Source: Favolaschia claudopus
Taxonomy: Eukaryota; Basidiomycota; Agaricomycetes; Agaricales; Mycenaceae
Assembly: GCA_037176885.1 (NCBI GenBank)
Contig: JAWWNJ010000182.1
Span: 310,001 to 374,000, forward strand
Direction of reading: 5' to 3'
Length of the DNA: 64,000 nucleotides
Of the stretch, positions 32,867 to 45,845 are shown piece after piece. The notes below the pieces were generated by a model. That model did no database searches and was not told the origin of the DNA. It saw nothing but the letters and a program-made list of their open reading frames with translations. The position numbers and the translations under genes were made by a program. Each line of letters opens with the position of its first letter. Within the stretch, counting starts at the first letter, position 1.

Positions 32867-35432
32867 CTACAACGTATACCTACAGAGCAGATCGGGGTCC
32901 TCCTCAATATCGCATAGCCATGTCAGAAACAATCGAAACACTCACCGAAAATACAAATTCTCCGAATCCGTCACATCCATCTCGCCCAACCGCCTCCCCG
33001 TCTCTTCCTGCGTGTCCACACTCAATCCAGAGCGCGTTAGTACTGCGTCGCGGCGAGCATTCTCCTTGACATAGTAGGATCTCCAGGCCAAAACGAGGAG
33101 GAAGTTGAGGCCGAAGCAGATGCTGCAAGTGATGATTCCAGGGATGTAGTGTGGTGCGTCGGCGGTTTTGAAAATTTCTGAGGGCCAGGGTAGTGCGTCA
33201 AGAAAAAGGGTAGGATGAGGTGGGGAAGGGCGTACGAGAGCCTCTGTGGATGCGGTTGGTGCTCGAGTCAGTGGACACGAAGGAGCTGATGCTTACACTA
33301 TGTTGCCTGGTGAACGGGTCTGAGACTTGGAAACATACATAGTGAAATGATTTTCTTACCCAGACAGTATCCCAGAAACGTCGCTGATGATATCTTCACG
33401 GGTTCAGTTGAAGGCCCGAACAATGAGAAAAATAGGCAGACTTACAATTGTCTTTTTGGTACGACCGGCAACGTTGCTCGTAACTGTGAAGACAACAATG
33501 AACGACAGCGCATGAAGGAGAGGAGTTGACTCACTAAGCGTCCATCCCATGAACAAAGTCAACACGAATGGAACATTCATGAAGTACCTGAGATAATTCG
33601 TCAGTTATCAGATCCTCCACAGAGTCAGCAGCTTGCCAATGGGCAAAGAAACTCACAAACCCCACTTGACCCACTTATACCTCGGCTCATTCGGTAGCAA
33701 TGACAAAGCCAGAAATCCCGCAAACGGGGGTACCAGCGCAGCCGCCATGATCCACAGCCGTCTATTTCTCACTCGAGCGGTGTAGATTCCGACTGCGAGG
33801 AAGAGGAGGAGAGAGGCGATACTTCGGGGAATGCCGACGAGGAGGACTTGGAGCTCGGTGAAGCCGAAGGATGTGGATAGTATGTTGCCGAAGGTCGAGA
33901 GTCCGCCTGTGAGCGGGTAGGTTAGGATGGTGGCGAGTTGCGGTGGATGTGAAGGAGATGGCTGACCATTTGGAACACAGGCAAGAAATGCTGACATTCT
34001 CGGATTAATCTAGGACTCGCCGAAAAAATTGTCTCCTGAAGAGATATCGCACCGTTGCAGACATAGAAGTAGCATTGAGGATCTGTCAGAGCCTCGTTGA
34101 CTTGCTGCCAGTTCCACTTGATTCCAGTCGTATCCCGCCCGGCTTTGTTCTTCACAACCCGAGCATTACTGCAGCGAGTATTGGTATTGAATACAGCGTG
34201 GGTGCAACAAGTAAATGATATACTTACACCATATTTTTTTCTTCCCGGCTCAGCCAACGGACCTCTTTGGGAGTCCCAAGCAGAAAGAAGCAGACAATAG
34301 CACAGAGAATGGTTATAGAGCCAAGGAAAACAGAGATACCACGCCAGGGTGCCAGGCCGCCGGGATGCTTTTGAGCGTACAATGCGATACCGTATGAGCA
34401 CTATGAAGAGTACGGCGGTTTCAGATCCAAGGATTCTACTACGCTATGATATGCGCACCAAGTCAAAAAGGATGCCGAATCCGGCGTTCGCTGATTGCCA
34501 GAATAAAGCTCTCGACGAATGTTCGGACACGGTATAGAAAGTGGCCGTTAAGAGCACGAATCCTGGACTTTAAAAAAAATGAAATGAACTCGAGCACAAA
34601 ATCTGAAGGAGATTTGATCCCACGAGATGGTACATTGAAAAAAGCCTTGGAGTGCGCGAAGGACCTAAGAGTTGGTTAAAAATCAGCTCCCTGTAAGCGA
34701 ACCAGTATTGAGAATCGATAATGACCAGGAGATGCGTGAAGTTTTGCGCAATGGAAACCAAAAGGACGCAGCCACCGAAGCAGAACATGTAGATCGTTAA
34801 CATCCTGCCCATTGGAAATCGTTGGAGGAGGAAATTGGATGGGAGTTCTCCGACTTGATCATGGTGTTAGTTGAAGTGAACTGAGCGCCAGTGAACCGAA
34901 CGACTTACCGAGAAACGTGATATAGAAGATAGTAGTGAGCCATTGATATTGTTGCCCCTTGAGCTGGGTGTCGGAACTGAAAGCCGGGTATGTACATACG
35001 ACGCTGATGTACGGTCTAGTGAGCGATGGTACATACCGAATCCCAAATATAGCCTGGTTTGCGAGAGAGGTCTTGTCGGCTTGTTGTATTCCTAACAGGG
35101 AGTCAGCAAGAATTTCTCGTTGAGGTATGAGTCGCAGACCGTAGCATATCCACCTATATAGATCTCGCTCTTAGGCATCGAAAACGAATGGAGGAGCTTG
35201 CGCACATCAAAGGGAGTAGAATACGGTCTACCTTTCGCAGAACTCTGGCGTAGTCGGCATCCGAATAGTCTTTCACGCGCGTGAATGAGAATTCCAGGAA
35301 CAAAACTAAGGTTGACCCACTATTTTCATCATGACTCTCTGTGTCCCTGGGCAGGACCTGCACCTCGATCTGGTAGAGATCGAGAGATTCTTTCGAGCTC
35401 GCCTTTTCCGAGGCTTCGTGGGTTTGAGACAT
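32867..35432 (-). CDS. MFS permease, allantoate permease (Dal5-like) type
   Basis: Multi-exon gene from ATG at 35432 to TAG at 32867-32869. Members of this MFS branch import allantoate, vitamins or other organic anions at the plasma membrane with protons. The N-terminal cytosolic tail contains VLRKVDRILLPLM, the usual entry to helix 1. QYQWLTTIFYITFLVGELPS and NFLLQRFPMGRMLTIYMFCF match the helix 2-3 region, and EHSSRALFWQSANAGFGI the helix 5 region. GGLAPWRGISVFLGSITI, GLSTFGNILSTSFGFTELQV and NEPRYKWVKWG follow. The C-terminal tail (ETGRRLGEMDVTDSENLYFR) is completed by a short last exon encoding YTL. Many introns of about 50 nt interrupt it. A few mid-gene joins (around 34400-34700) were not fully resolved, so I cannot exclude a small defect there. 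The substrate is unknown. Confidence 0.8.
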
Positions 35433-35688
35433 GAGTGACGCGGAAGAGTTAACACTCGTATTTATACCGAGGAATGATGAATGGCGGCACGGCGGATGTT
35501 TCAGTGAATCGGGTCAACGATTCGGAATCCGTCATGGCTTGCGAGGTCGAAGCAGGTGTCGCAGATTAATCGATCAATAGATAAACGCTCGTAATATTCG
35601 TAGCCATACTATGAGGTATACAGGATTATGAAGTGGGACATACCACTTTCAATAAATTGCGGAGATGACTAGAATAGATATGCAGTCC

Positions 35689-36930
35689 TTATGCCTGACT
35701 TTCGTTGTCATATCCGGGCGGAGGAATTTCTAGGGAAGTCGCATCGTCATGTGTCACAGATTCCGGGCTCTTCTCCTCCTGGGTAGCGGACAGAGTCTTC
35801 AGATGCGCAAGCCCCATGCTGTTCGATGAGAGCGAAGTCAACAAAGACCTCCCGGGACTGCGCGTCAGCGGTGTCCCCGCGGGTGTGTGTGTATCCGAGA
35901 AGCGGTCACTTCGTTCCCGCATGGATGGAGGCCGACCTTCCTCAACACTGGCTGTGTAAGGAGGAGATGGCTGCTCCACATACCCTGCCACCACAGTCCG
36001 TCGCCGGAATCTGTGATAGAGCAAGAGGGCGAGGGCGGCAAGTCCTAGACCAAGACTTCCCAGGACGGCGCCGACTATGATGCCCACGGTGTCCCTATGT
36101 GGAGCGACCTGGACGATTGCGTCAGTTGGTAGGGGTGCTGATAATGGGTCGGCAGAATTCGACGAAGAAGGGAGAGGTTGGGAGGAAGAGGAGATGATAG
36201 AGGAGGGTACGCTGGAAGAGCTGGAAGGCGCCTTTGCAGAAGCGGAGGAACTCCCTGCACTGGGGCTGGAGGCGGGGGCGGGGGCTGGATCTTCGTCAGT
36301 TTCGTCAGGATCCTCAGGTTCGGTCCCTCCCTTTCGGCGTCGGCACAAGGAAGAGTCGCAGAGCGAAGTATACCTTGACCGCAGCTCAATAACTCACATT
36401 CTCGATTGTTTCAAATCATGGCTTACATGAAAGTGCTCGGGGAAGCACTCCCTCTGAGTCCGCTAATCGCCAAGAGGTGTTCAGTGTTGGGCAATCCCGA
36501 CAACCCCCATACGGGTGAGGAAGGCTCGGTGGGGGTGCGGGCTGGGAGTGTCACCAGCTCTGGGTGATTCGAGTCCAATGCGACATTGATCGTCATTACG
36601 TCGGGCGATGGGGGATATATTAAGTATACGGCGATCCCTGTCCCAACATATGAGCCATGGACCATCAAGAGTGAACTGAATAAACATACCGGTGAAATTG
36701 AGGGTGATGCGCGCATCGACTTGGTCACAGCGCCGCCAAGATCGCTCTGAATGGACAATCTTTCCGGGAGAAACTTGCCAAGACCTCTCAGCCTCATCGT
36801 TGGGCTCGGTCGTCTGACAATTCTGGGGAGCGAAAGAAACGGATGAACCGTCTGAAGCGTCTACAGTGATATTGACGAGGGCATTGGAGAGGCCGGCGGC
36901 GAGGACTAAGGAGAGAGAGAGGCGACGCAT
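35689..36930 (-). CDS. Single-pass membrane protein, Ser/Pro-rich stalk
   Basis: The start ATG at 36930 gives a signal peptide (MRRLSLSLVLAAGLSNALV). A small extracellular domain follows with N-glycosylation sequons (NIT, NFTG) and Cys residues, continuing after an intron with YLIYPPSPDVMTINVALDSN. A Ser/Pro/Ala-rich stalk (APAPASSPSAGSSSASAKAP) leads to one membrane helix (TVGIIVGAVLGSLGLGLAAL) ended by RFRRR. The cytoplasmic tail is Ser/Pro-rich and ends with PPPGYDNESQA at 35689. This plan is common among uncharacterised agaricomycete plasma-membrane proteins and wall sensors. Sensor function is only suggested by the layout. The gene is divergent from the S9 peptidase gene. Confidence 0.75.
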
Positions 36931-37529
36931 GACGAAAAGCGCCAATTATCAGACAGTCATGGAATATATGTGGTCTGGAACCCCACAGAACCATGAGAAT
37001 CATCGTAGAAGGGAAGCTCATCGAGAACTTGTTATCCCACAGGTGTGTTATTGTGGGCCGGGATGAAATCGACCGCTCGCGTGGTATCCGCAGCCCACCC
37101 TCATGTCCGTGAAAAATCTTCCAAGTCAGGAAACCGGAACAAGGTTGTGCAAGTAACAGCGAAGCGGTATTGGATCCAAGTGAGAGGATTTAGCGCCCAA
37201 TGGTTCCGATTATCGCGACCGATGAGATGACCTAGAAGCAAGCCGCATCGGCAACTACCGGACTTTCTCCTTCAAACTTTCCATTTCCAGCCTTTTCCTT
37301 GGAGACTCACCACGTCCGATTCGCTCGCTTTTATTCGAAAAGGACTTGAACTGACTGGATCCCCCACATAGTTTTCGAATCATCCCCGAATTTCGAGGCT
37401 TGGCAAATCTCTGGCACGCGTTCCGGAAATTCCTGACGATCTGAGAGGCGCTGCGTTCGATCTCGAACTAGAGATTCAAGTTTTCCCCACTCAACGTCTC
37501 GCAGTTAAGGTGGTCATCCTGTCAAACAG
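36931..37529. promoter_or_regulatory. Divergent promoter region, 0.6 kb
   Basis: The stretch lies between the membrane-protein start (minus) and the S9 peptidase start (plus). It has no gene and no repeat that I can see. Confidence 0.4.
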
Positions 37530-38830
37530 ATGTCCCAAAAGACCGTTAAGCCTTACGGTACATGGGACTCGCCCATAACGGTCAACACAATCACCGACAC
37601 GGTAGCCATGAGTCCGTTTGCCAGGTTAACGGTTCATAATCGGTCTGATAATTGGTTCCAGGACAGTGTGGCGGACCTTGTGGATATCTTGGTTGATCCT
37701 CTCACGTCCCAGGTTTATCATATCGAGAAACGCCCAGCTGAAGGCGGACGTGACACCCTTGTGCACACGCAGAGCGGTCGTGATATCACTGCTCCATCCG
37801 CTGGTACTAATTGGGATGTCAAATCCAAGGTGAATGGCTACGGAGGCGCCCCCGCTATCGTTTTTGGTGGCGTTGCATATTTTTCTCATGCTTCGGATGG
37901 GAGACTATATCGCCTCAACGTGGAAGCTGCTAATCCTGTTCCAGAAGCGATTACACCCGGCACGTCTATTTTCTTGGACCATGTATTTCTGCTTACACGC
38001 TTCTTGTTCTACATAGAAAATTCCTTCCACAAATTCGCAAACTTTGATGTATGCCCTGTCGATCCAACAATCTTGGTCGGCTTGTTCGAAGACCATACAG
38101 GATGCAAAACCCCCGTTTCGGTGGTGAATAGTCTCTGCTTCATCAACACTTCAACGAAAAGCGTGTTTCCCCTCACCTCGGATGCCTCTTTCTATTCGTC
38201 TCCGAAATTCTCACCCGACAGCAAACACTTGGTTTGGGTGGAATGGGACCTCCCCGACATGCCTTGGAACGGTAGCGAGATTTGGGTTGCAGACATCGTC
38301 ACCACAGATGGGCCGAAGGGCTCCTTCGACTTGCAAAACCTCAGGCATGTCGCTGGCGAGCACAGTAAAGTCAGCGTGGCGTACCCCACCTGGCTATCCA
38401 ACCACACCGTTCTGTTCACGTCCGATGTGTCAGGCTTCGAAAATCCCTGGACATATGACTGCACAACGAAAGTGGCCAAGCCCGTTTTCGAAGCTCCGTT
38501 GGCCGAGGCATTTGCTCTGCGAGACCCACCGAAAAAATTGGGTTGGTCGCCATACGCCGTCGCCAACGGGCAAGCCACCGAGGTTCTTTTTACTGCTATG
38601 AAGGACGGGCACAGCGTTCTTTATCTCGTGGATGTCTCATCTGGGACGGCAAAGTCGGTGACCTGTCCATACGTGGAAATCCACAATATTCGGGCTCTCG
38701 ATCCAGCTTTGAACCAAGTGGTCTTCATTGGGACGACTGCGGACAGTGCGCCCGCGCTTGTTCAATGCACTCTATCTTCTCAGACGGCTGTATTTGTCAA
38801 TCTTCAATCCGATTCCCACGGTTCAACACT
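37530..38830 (+). pseudogene. Peptidase S9 gene, 5' part (split by transposon dimer)
   Basis: This is the N-terminal 433 codons of a dipeptidyl/acylaminoacyl-peptidase-like serine peptidase (family S9). It starts at ATG 37530 (KPYGTWDSPITVNTITD) and forms the beta-propeller part, for example FSPDSKHLVWVEWDLPDMPW, SEIWVADIVTTD and HTVLFTSDVSGFENPWTYDC. It is open without interruption to 38830, where the CACTA dimer begins between the second and third base of a codon. The frame would run into transposon sequence and stop at 39015-39017. The catalytic part continues at 52902-53920. Taking out 38831-52901 (dimer plus one ACT copy) restores one frame of 714 codons including the stop. The break is therefore the insertion alone; no other decay was seen. 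Confidence 0.9.
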
Positions 38831-39384
38831 CACTGCATTCAGAGGCCGGATAGCCAGAGGGCAAGCTCCACACAGCTCACGGCAGGGTGTGCGGCGCGCT
38901 GATTCGGCTAGATCTGGCGAGGTGCGGCTATCTCGGGTGACGTCAGCTAGCCACACGTCACCAACCCGAGCCACAGCCGGCCATAGGGAGCCAGAGCAGG
39001 CTAAAGCTTCTGTTTAGATAGTAAGTGGGAGGTCATTATTCCTATTCAATCCAGATGTTTCTCGTACATGTGAGCTTTTGCGACGTGAATCTGGGTAAAA
39101 CCAGGAACCACTGAGACTACTTTACGTATGTACGGCATTTCGGTGTTTAAATGACGTCCGGATCGTATCGCGGCTGTTTGCGGCAAAACTGCTTGAATTC
39201 AACTCACTCAATGAAGGCTACATTGCAAGAACACGGAATGGAGGTTCAATACTGGATTAAGTATTATTATAATCTAACCAATTCTGATCTCTTTGAGGGT
39301 TCCATTCAAGGTTAAATTTTGTATTTAACTCGTTTCGAATCATTTGAAAGGTATAAAGACTGTTCTTCACTGACGGGGTCTCAG

Positions 39385-42300
39385 CAGAAACTGAGATGTA
39401 CAACTCACAGCAAGCATCGGGAAGTCGTGGGCAGACGACAAGAGGTACATTATCTTTATTATCAACATTGTGATCTCAAAGAAGTATAGGACAACTTGTC
39501 CCAAGTCGCGGCGCCCGTCCACCCACGCGGGCAAAATACACTCGAGGCATGGAAAGAATGTATCCGTCAGGTTCAGTTAATCCAAGGTACCTTTCATTTT
39601 TTTTTCCAGCTAAGTAAGCTTAGACTCATCGAACACTCATCACAGTTACGGTTCACAACCTTTGACCACTGATCCATCCACTGCCGATTCTCCGGCTTCA
39701 ACTGACTCGGCTGCGGATTCCGAGAGCTCCAATGATTCTGCCGCAGTTCCTGCCGCAGTCGGTGCACACCCTCTGCCATACATTCGATGCATCCTTGTCC
39801 TGGTTGCATACCTCCACACCAAACATCATCTTTCCTTCCGAGCTTGTGCCCTCCTTCTCCAGGCCCTCAACTTTGTATTCAGGACCATTCCCGGCAAACT
39901 TCTCGGCAATCAAGAGATGCCACGCACATTGGTCACAGTCTTCTCTCAGTTGGGTTTGAGCGACAAATTCAAGATTTACCCGATATGCTACTTGTGCAAC
40001 CGCATTTTCACCGAATCAGACGGCTTTTCGCTTTGCCCGACCTGCAAAGTCGACCTTTATCGTTCTCAATCAAGGCGCTTGTTCAACCGGCTTTTTGCAG
40101 TTGATGTTCTCGGAGACAATGATGACGACTCGGACTCGGACGGCGGCGATGATTTCGGCTATCGTTCCAACAGGACGGCACATCTCGTGCAACCCATACA
40201 ACTACTCTCCGATGCTTTACGGGATCTTCTAACCCGGCCTGGAATGGTTGATGCGGTAAATGCCTGGAAGCGGCGTCCTATTGTGGCGGGGGAATTAAAA
40301 TCTATCCACGATGCCAACGTGTGGAAAACCATTCAGGGCCCCGACGGAACTTCCTTCTTTTTCGGACGAGGAGCCAGAGACGAGATTCGACTCGGACTAT
40401 CACTCAGTTTGGATTGGTGAGTGCTCATTCTCTTATTGTTATCTGAGTCTAAATTCCGCATAGGTTTGGGAAGAAAACAAGTAGCTATGGGCCAAGCCAT
40501 TCATCGGGTGCTTTATCATTTTGTGTTCAGAATTTCGAAAACGAAATCAGGTAATACTCAACTGAGCATGATGCAACGGACTCATGAATATCCCAGGAAC
40601 CGCGCTGATAACCAAATTCTCAAGGCGATGACGCCGGGGCCCAGTGAGCCAACATCGGAACAACTTCAGCATTTGATGAAAGTAGTCGTTGACGAGCTCC
40701 TGGATCTCTATCACAAGGGCTTTGAAATCAGAACCCCAGAACATCCCAATGGTGGTGTTTCCTTTCAAATTTCTGAATGTAACTCACCTGCTGCCTTAGG
40801 GATCACTGTCCGCGTTGTTTTGGTCGGAATAATCTCTGATCACCCTGCGATGTGCAAGATCGCTGGCTTTGCCGATCACAGCCACGGAGAGGCTCCATGC
40901 ACGAAATGTGAAGTGTCGCATGACGAACTATTCGACACTCCATCGCTGTTAAATAGTGAGGATTAATACCAACTATCAGTCAAATCTTACTGTTGTTCAG
41001 AATATCCTGCCCGTACTGGCGCGAAACATCGTGAACTAAGTTTCAGATATAAAGCCTTGCGAACAGATGCAGAGCGTGCGGATTTTTTTCAACAATACGG
41101 TGTTCGTTGGACTGAATTAGCCCGCCTCACCTACTTTGACATAGTGCGATGGACAGTGGTTGACCCCATGCACAACCTTCTCCTCGGTACGAGGCTGATG
41201 CTGTCACTGAATTGTTTTTCATTTTTGGTAGGTATTGCAAAAACACAATGGTACACTCGGTGGATCAAAACAGGGACCATTCGCGCCAATACCGACGCAA
41301 CTTTACGTGAATTGCATATAATACACGAATTTCTTGAAACTGTGTGTCTCGCGTTTTATTGAGTTGCGGCAGCTGATTATAATTTCAGTTTGAATCTCCA
41401 CAATGGGCTGGTCGCCTTCCCCTTCGGGTTGGCGAACCAGCGGGGGGATCTCTAACTGCAGATGAATACAAATTTGCGGTAACTACCCCGTGGCCAATGA
41501 TTGTGAGTAAAATCGTGCCTGCAGAATGAGTATATCTCTCACTATTGTGAAAGATACCAATCCTGTGGGATCGTTGTCTTGCGGAAGCAATTTCAGAATA
41601 TACAAAATCAAATGCGACATACCCAGCCCGCCGAAAGGCTTGGGAGGCGAAGATGAAGAGTAATCCAAAGAAACCCCCGCTCGAACCCAAGCGGCCCATT
41701 CAGCGTATGCATCCTGAGGAAGACTATAATTTTCTTCGATTTGCCGGGGCATTGAAGATTCTGGTTGGAAGTTCAATTCGGATTGACCACATGGATCGAA
41801 CGGAGGAACTACTGCGAGGTTATTTATTGGGATTCTTGAAGGTGAGTTTCCATTCTTGAGATCGTTGAGTCTTGACCTTACCGTAAAAGATGTATGGACC
41901 GGACTTCATGAAACCTAATCATCATTGGGTTGTACACATCTTCGACCAGATCAGGGACTTTGGACCGGTTTATTCATTCTGGGCATTTCTGAGTGAACGC
42001 CTCAACAAGATACTCAAAAATCTCAAGAGCAATAACTGGACTGGCGGCCGGGTTGAAGTATCTATGATGCGCCAATATCACCGAGACAGTGGGCTTGACT
42101 CAAAGGTTATCCAAATCTTCCATCGTTCTCATTGTACTCAACATCGGTAAACAGATGCAGAACATTCTTCACGAAACGATTCCCGAAAGTCTGGAACATA
42201 AGTTCATCGCAACTTTAGTGGACATCAACAAGTCAACACAGACAAAGGGTACCCTTCAAGATTCTGCACGTCGAGGTATGATCATTCAGACTTTCAATAG

Positions 42301-43078
42301 AGTCATTATTTAATAAATTCTCTAGTATCATCTGCTCGCGTTGCTATTGGGACAGTTGCCAGTTCGTCGGAAGATGCGGCAGACTTGATACGCCTTGGGT
42401 TGTTTCGTTATTACAACCAGGATCGTCCTCAGGTACACTATGCTGGCGACAAGGGCACTGCAGGAACTTGTATCCTCGAATCTTTCATCGAGACATTCAA
42501 TTTTGCATTTCTCGATGGTCGAAAGATCATCCCCACAACTAGATCAGCACGGAATTCGGCAGGCTCCTCGATTGTACAAGTCAGAATTGGAGACAAGCGC
42601 CATGCCGGTGAAATTCGAAGCCTATTTGTTCACCAACAATCCGGAGTTGTAGGATCGTCCAACACAGTGCTCGCAGCTATCTCCTGGATGATTGAGTCTG
42701 ATTGGACTCCTCTTAAGCGCTACAATGGGAAATTTATCTGGGACGACTTGTAAGTTCAACCAACTACTTAACCTTATCTTGGCTGAGTTTGCGTTTCTAG
42801 TCCGGAACTTGGAATTGAGACTTGGGTCCTCGATAAATTCCAAGATCCATTACGCAGCGAGCTTCCGATAATCATCCCGCTAGAACAAGTGCATTGCCAG
42901 CTGTCCCGCGGTCGTATTTTGCATACAACTCCGCCAATGTGGATGACTGCAACAATGGATAGGGTATGTTCGCAATTCATATCGATCACAACAATGTGGA
43001 CTAACTTTTCGATATACTCAGTTTCCGACGTCACTGAACGCATATGGATTTGGGGATCTCACACCTGACGATGACTGA
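39385..43078 (+). CDS. tnp2: Tnp2 transposase, unit A
   Basis: Multi-exon transposase of the CACTA (Tnp2) family, which cuts at the terminal repeats. The earliest exon I can support follows an acceptor at 39384 and has a Tnp2-like N-terminus (QKLRCTTHSKHREVVGRRQE). A further 5' exon with the start codon must lie upstream; a candidate ATG at 39151 would need a weak donor. A Cys-containing zinc-ribbon-like segment follows (ICYLCNR...SLCPTCKVDLY). The core joined across introns reads DWFGKKTSSYGPSHSSG, LKAMTPGPSEPTSEQLQHL, the metal-binding-like DHSHGEAPCTKC and the family signature DPMHNLLLG. The end is NAYGFGDLTPDDD, TGA at 43076-43078. Codon 42469-42471 is TGT (Cys) here and CGT (Arg) in unit B. 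Frames look intact, so it could be active. Confidence 0.85.
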
Positions 43079-43251
43079 CATGCCAGAAGGTGAATGAAAG
43101 ATACTCGTATTGAATTTCGAACGAAAGTCAGGTTTCTACCGGTAGTAGTTTATATTGTAGCGGAACAAGTTATATCTAGGTCAATGTAGGTCAAGAATTT
43201 GTATATGGAGTGTTGTCAATGGACATATGACTGTAGCGAAAGAAACAGAGA

Positions 43252-45393
43252 TTACACAAAATCAGCAATCGGATCAATGGTAGTAGGATTCGATAACTCA
43301 AGCCCTTCTCTCAACTCATCGTCAATCTCAACCCGGCCAAGCTCCCGAGTGACCGCTCTCTTGAGGGCGTCGATATCTAAGCCGTCAGGGTTACCATGCG
43401 TGCCCCAGTCATGGAGTAATCCCACGTTGTTGGAGTCGAGCCGAGCAGTTGCAAGCCACTCCAAAGATGTCCCGATATCGTACGGTGCTAGGGCGGGAAT
43501 ACGACGACATTTGCGGCTGGTATTTCGAACGCGAATGTAGAAGACGCGCCGGGTATCGTTGAAGTTGGAAGAAGCCCAGCGTTGGTGCAGGACATGGAAC
43601 AAATCCGACATCTAACACGATCGAACGAGATGATAAGAAATAAAAGTTATCGGAAGCGACGAAAATTTACCTGATCTTCACGCCAGTCCGGTGCGATTAC
43701 TTCCACAAATTCTTTTGATTTCAGAGCAGCAGCGGTCACGGACTCGAAGCCTGAAAGCCTCGCCATGGTACGCTTCCACTCACCCGTACTTTCATAGCTG
43801 TCGTCTTCCGAGTCAGGGCCAGAGGCCTCATCCGACATGTGCTCCTCGCATAGCATCTTCTCAATGGGAGCAGGGTCGAGCTCGTGATCTGCGCAGAATT
43901 GGGGAAGAGCCTTGGATAACTGCGCGACCTTCTAATGAGGATAATTAGTAAACAGTGGGTGCGTAGATGAAATCTTGGAGCGAACGGTTTGTCGGCGATG
44001 CAGCCAGCGGTTGTTCCGTTTCTTCAACTCGTCCCGCGCCTTCGCCTCCTCGTTGTTCTGTTTCTTCCAATCTGGTTTCAGGTTGCGAAACGAGGACTTT
44101 GCCATCTGTTGAAGGAGAGCAAGATCGAACGTCCCGTTGACCGCAAGAACAGTAGTCGGCACATTTTTGGAATTCTACGGTGCGGTGAGGGCTAGTTCAG
44201 CAGTGAAAAAGAGAGAGAGAGAGAAACACTACTTGGAGGTCACTGAACGCTTGGTGGGCAACGGCACGAATTATTTCATCGTTTTCTGCATGCTTGACAT
44301 CGGCCGCGAAGATAGGAGTGGGATATACCTCGCCGGTAGTGGCGTTCATTCGGTGTGAAGCTGGATCGGGCCACTTCGTATTGGTTGGTACACCGACATG
44401 CTTGCGGAATCGTTTGGTTACAAAAGCCTGAGATCGGGCACTCAGTCGCGATAAAACTCGAAGTTCTGCAACGTACCTGAAGGTCGGATTTCGCCTGCTT
44501 TTGTTCCTTTGTGTTGCAGTCGTCGCTACCAAGATAGATAGGTTTCTTGGATACGGATGTGCGGTCAGTGACTTGACCGTCATCAACGACTTCGCCGTCC
44601 TCGTCGTTGTGGGATTCGGCAGCCGTGAAGTCGAAATATTCTGATTCTTCAGTCGGTTGCGCTGATCGAGAGGCTTTCGTCTTGTTAGTCTTTCCCCGAG
44701 ACGCGATACCGTGGCGTTGCAACGAGATCGTTGGTGGCGGAACAGAAGCTGCAGGAAGTACCGCCGCTGGGGAAGGTGCCGTAGTGCGCGCGAGTTGGGA
44801 TCGGAGCGCCGCGTTCTCCAGTTCGAGACGTTGAAAGCGGAGTCTGAGTTCGTCATCGCGAGCATTATCGGCAAGACGCTGAACGGAGGTGGAACGCTGC
44901 TGGAGAGGACGATTGTATTGGTCTTGCCCGGGATGATTGCCGACTGGAGCAGGAAAGCCGCCGCCCTCGTCGACAGGCGGTAAGAAGTGCGAGCCGACAT
45001 GGGAGCGGGAGAGATGAGCTGGATGATCCAAAGAAACTGAACGCCCAAGCTGCGCCAAACTAGCAGGGCTTCAGATTATCACACAGAGTCAAGAGAACCT
45101 TCGTACTGAGTCGGGGGTAGACCATAACCTAGATCTGACACTGCAGAGCGGACTGGTGGGCGTCGTCCGTCAGGATTCCTATGCGAATGATCTTCCAAGT
45201 TGTTGCCATGTGCAGGGACATTTTCATTCGTTCCGTGCGAGCGACTGTATGTATTGCTTCATACCTGTCAATAAGATTCATGAATCTTGATTGAAGCTCA
45301 CTCGAATCCTATGAAGTCCGGTGGCCATTGCGTACGATGGTGTTGTGCATCAGAGTACATTCCAATGAGTTGGCGCTCGAGGTCGTCGTCCAT
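43252..45393 (-). CDS. CACTA accessory protein, unit A
   Basis: Convergent to Tnp2. The inferred start at 45391-45393 gives MDDDLERQLIGMYSDAQHHR. Introns join it through NVPAHGNNLEDHSHRNPDGR to SLDHPAHLSRSHVG, then a predicted leucine-zipper-like coiled coil (ARDDELRLRFQRLELENAAL). An acidic/Ser linker follows (YFDFTAAESHNDEDGEVVDD). Later exons continue AFVTKRFRKHVGVPTNTKWP, NVPTTVLAVNGTFDLALLQQ, a basic helix (KKQNNEEAKARDELKKRNNR), and end at 43252 with ALAPYDIGTSLEWLATARLD and PTTIDPIADFV. I count about eight exons. Its position matches the second gene that CACTA elements often carry, which in plants binds subterminal repeats; that role here is inference. The short intron near 45075 (GTACGA...GAAG) is the weakest join. 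Confidence 0.7.
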
Positions 45394-45845
45394 GAGGGAG
45401 GGAAGAACTATCGATAAGAGTGCGAGCATCGATTTATTCAGCTCTTTGTGCGTGCACGAGGTCGACAGCGTTGCAGTTAATTCATCGACGACAAAAGCTT
45501 AAAGCTGATTTTTCTGATTTGACGATTCATTTTCTTTGCCGGAATAACACGAGGACCTCAAACAGATAATGTTGTAGCAAGATAGGTGAATTCAAGAGCT
45601 ACTAATCCAGTGCAAAGAGTTACGAGCAGCAGAGATGAGGGCAAGTTGAGGGAGGTAATCGGCGGCGTCGCCGTAAGATACGGTGACGTGTGGCTACCCC
45701 GGCTAACAAAAGCTCCCCGCATCGCCTCGCTCATGCTCGCATCACTCGGGGCGAGGTCCGTTCGGCTAGGCGGCGAACCAAACCTAGCCGAGGCCTAGCC
45801 CAACCTGCCGTAACCTCGCTCATGCTCGCCAGTCCCCCTGTTGAG

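Noticed and set aside
39662..43063. Separate small genes in the Tnp2 region
   Set aside because: They join across short introns into one Tnp2 sequence with family motifs spanning the joins, for example DWFGKKTSSYGPSHSSG.
44197..45048. A 283-codon minus-strand frame (MGVQFLWIIQ...) as a separate protein
   Set aside because: Its first two thirds are out of frame with the exon that shows coiled-coil and linker features. Only its last part (AFVTKRFRKH onward) is a real exon, reached by splicing.
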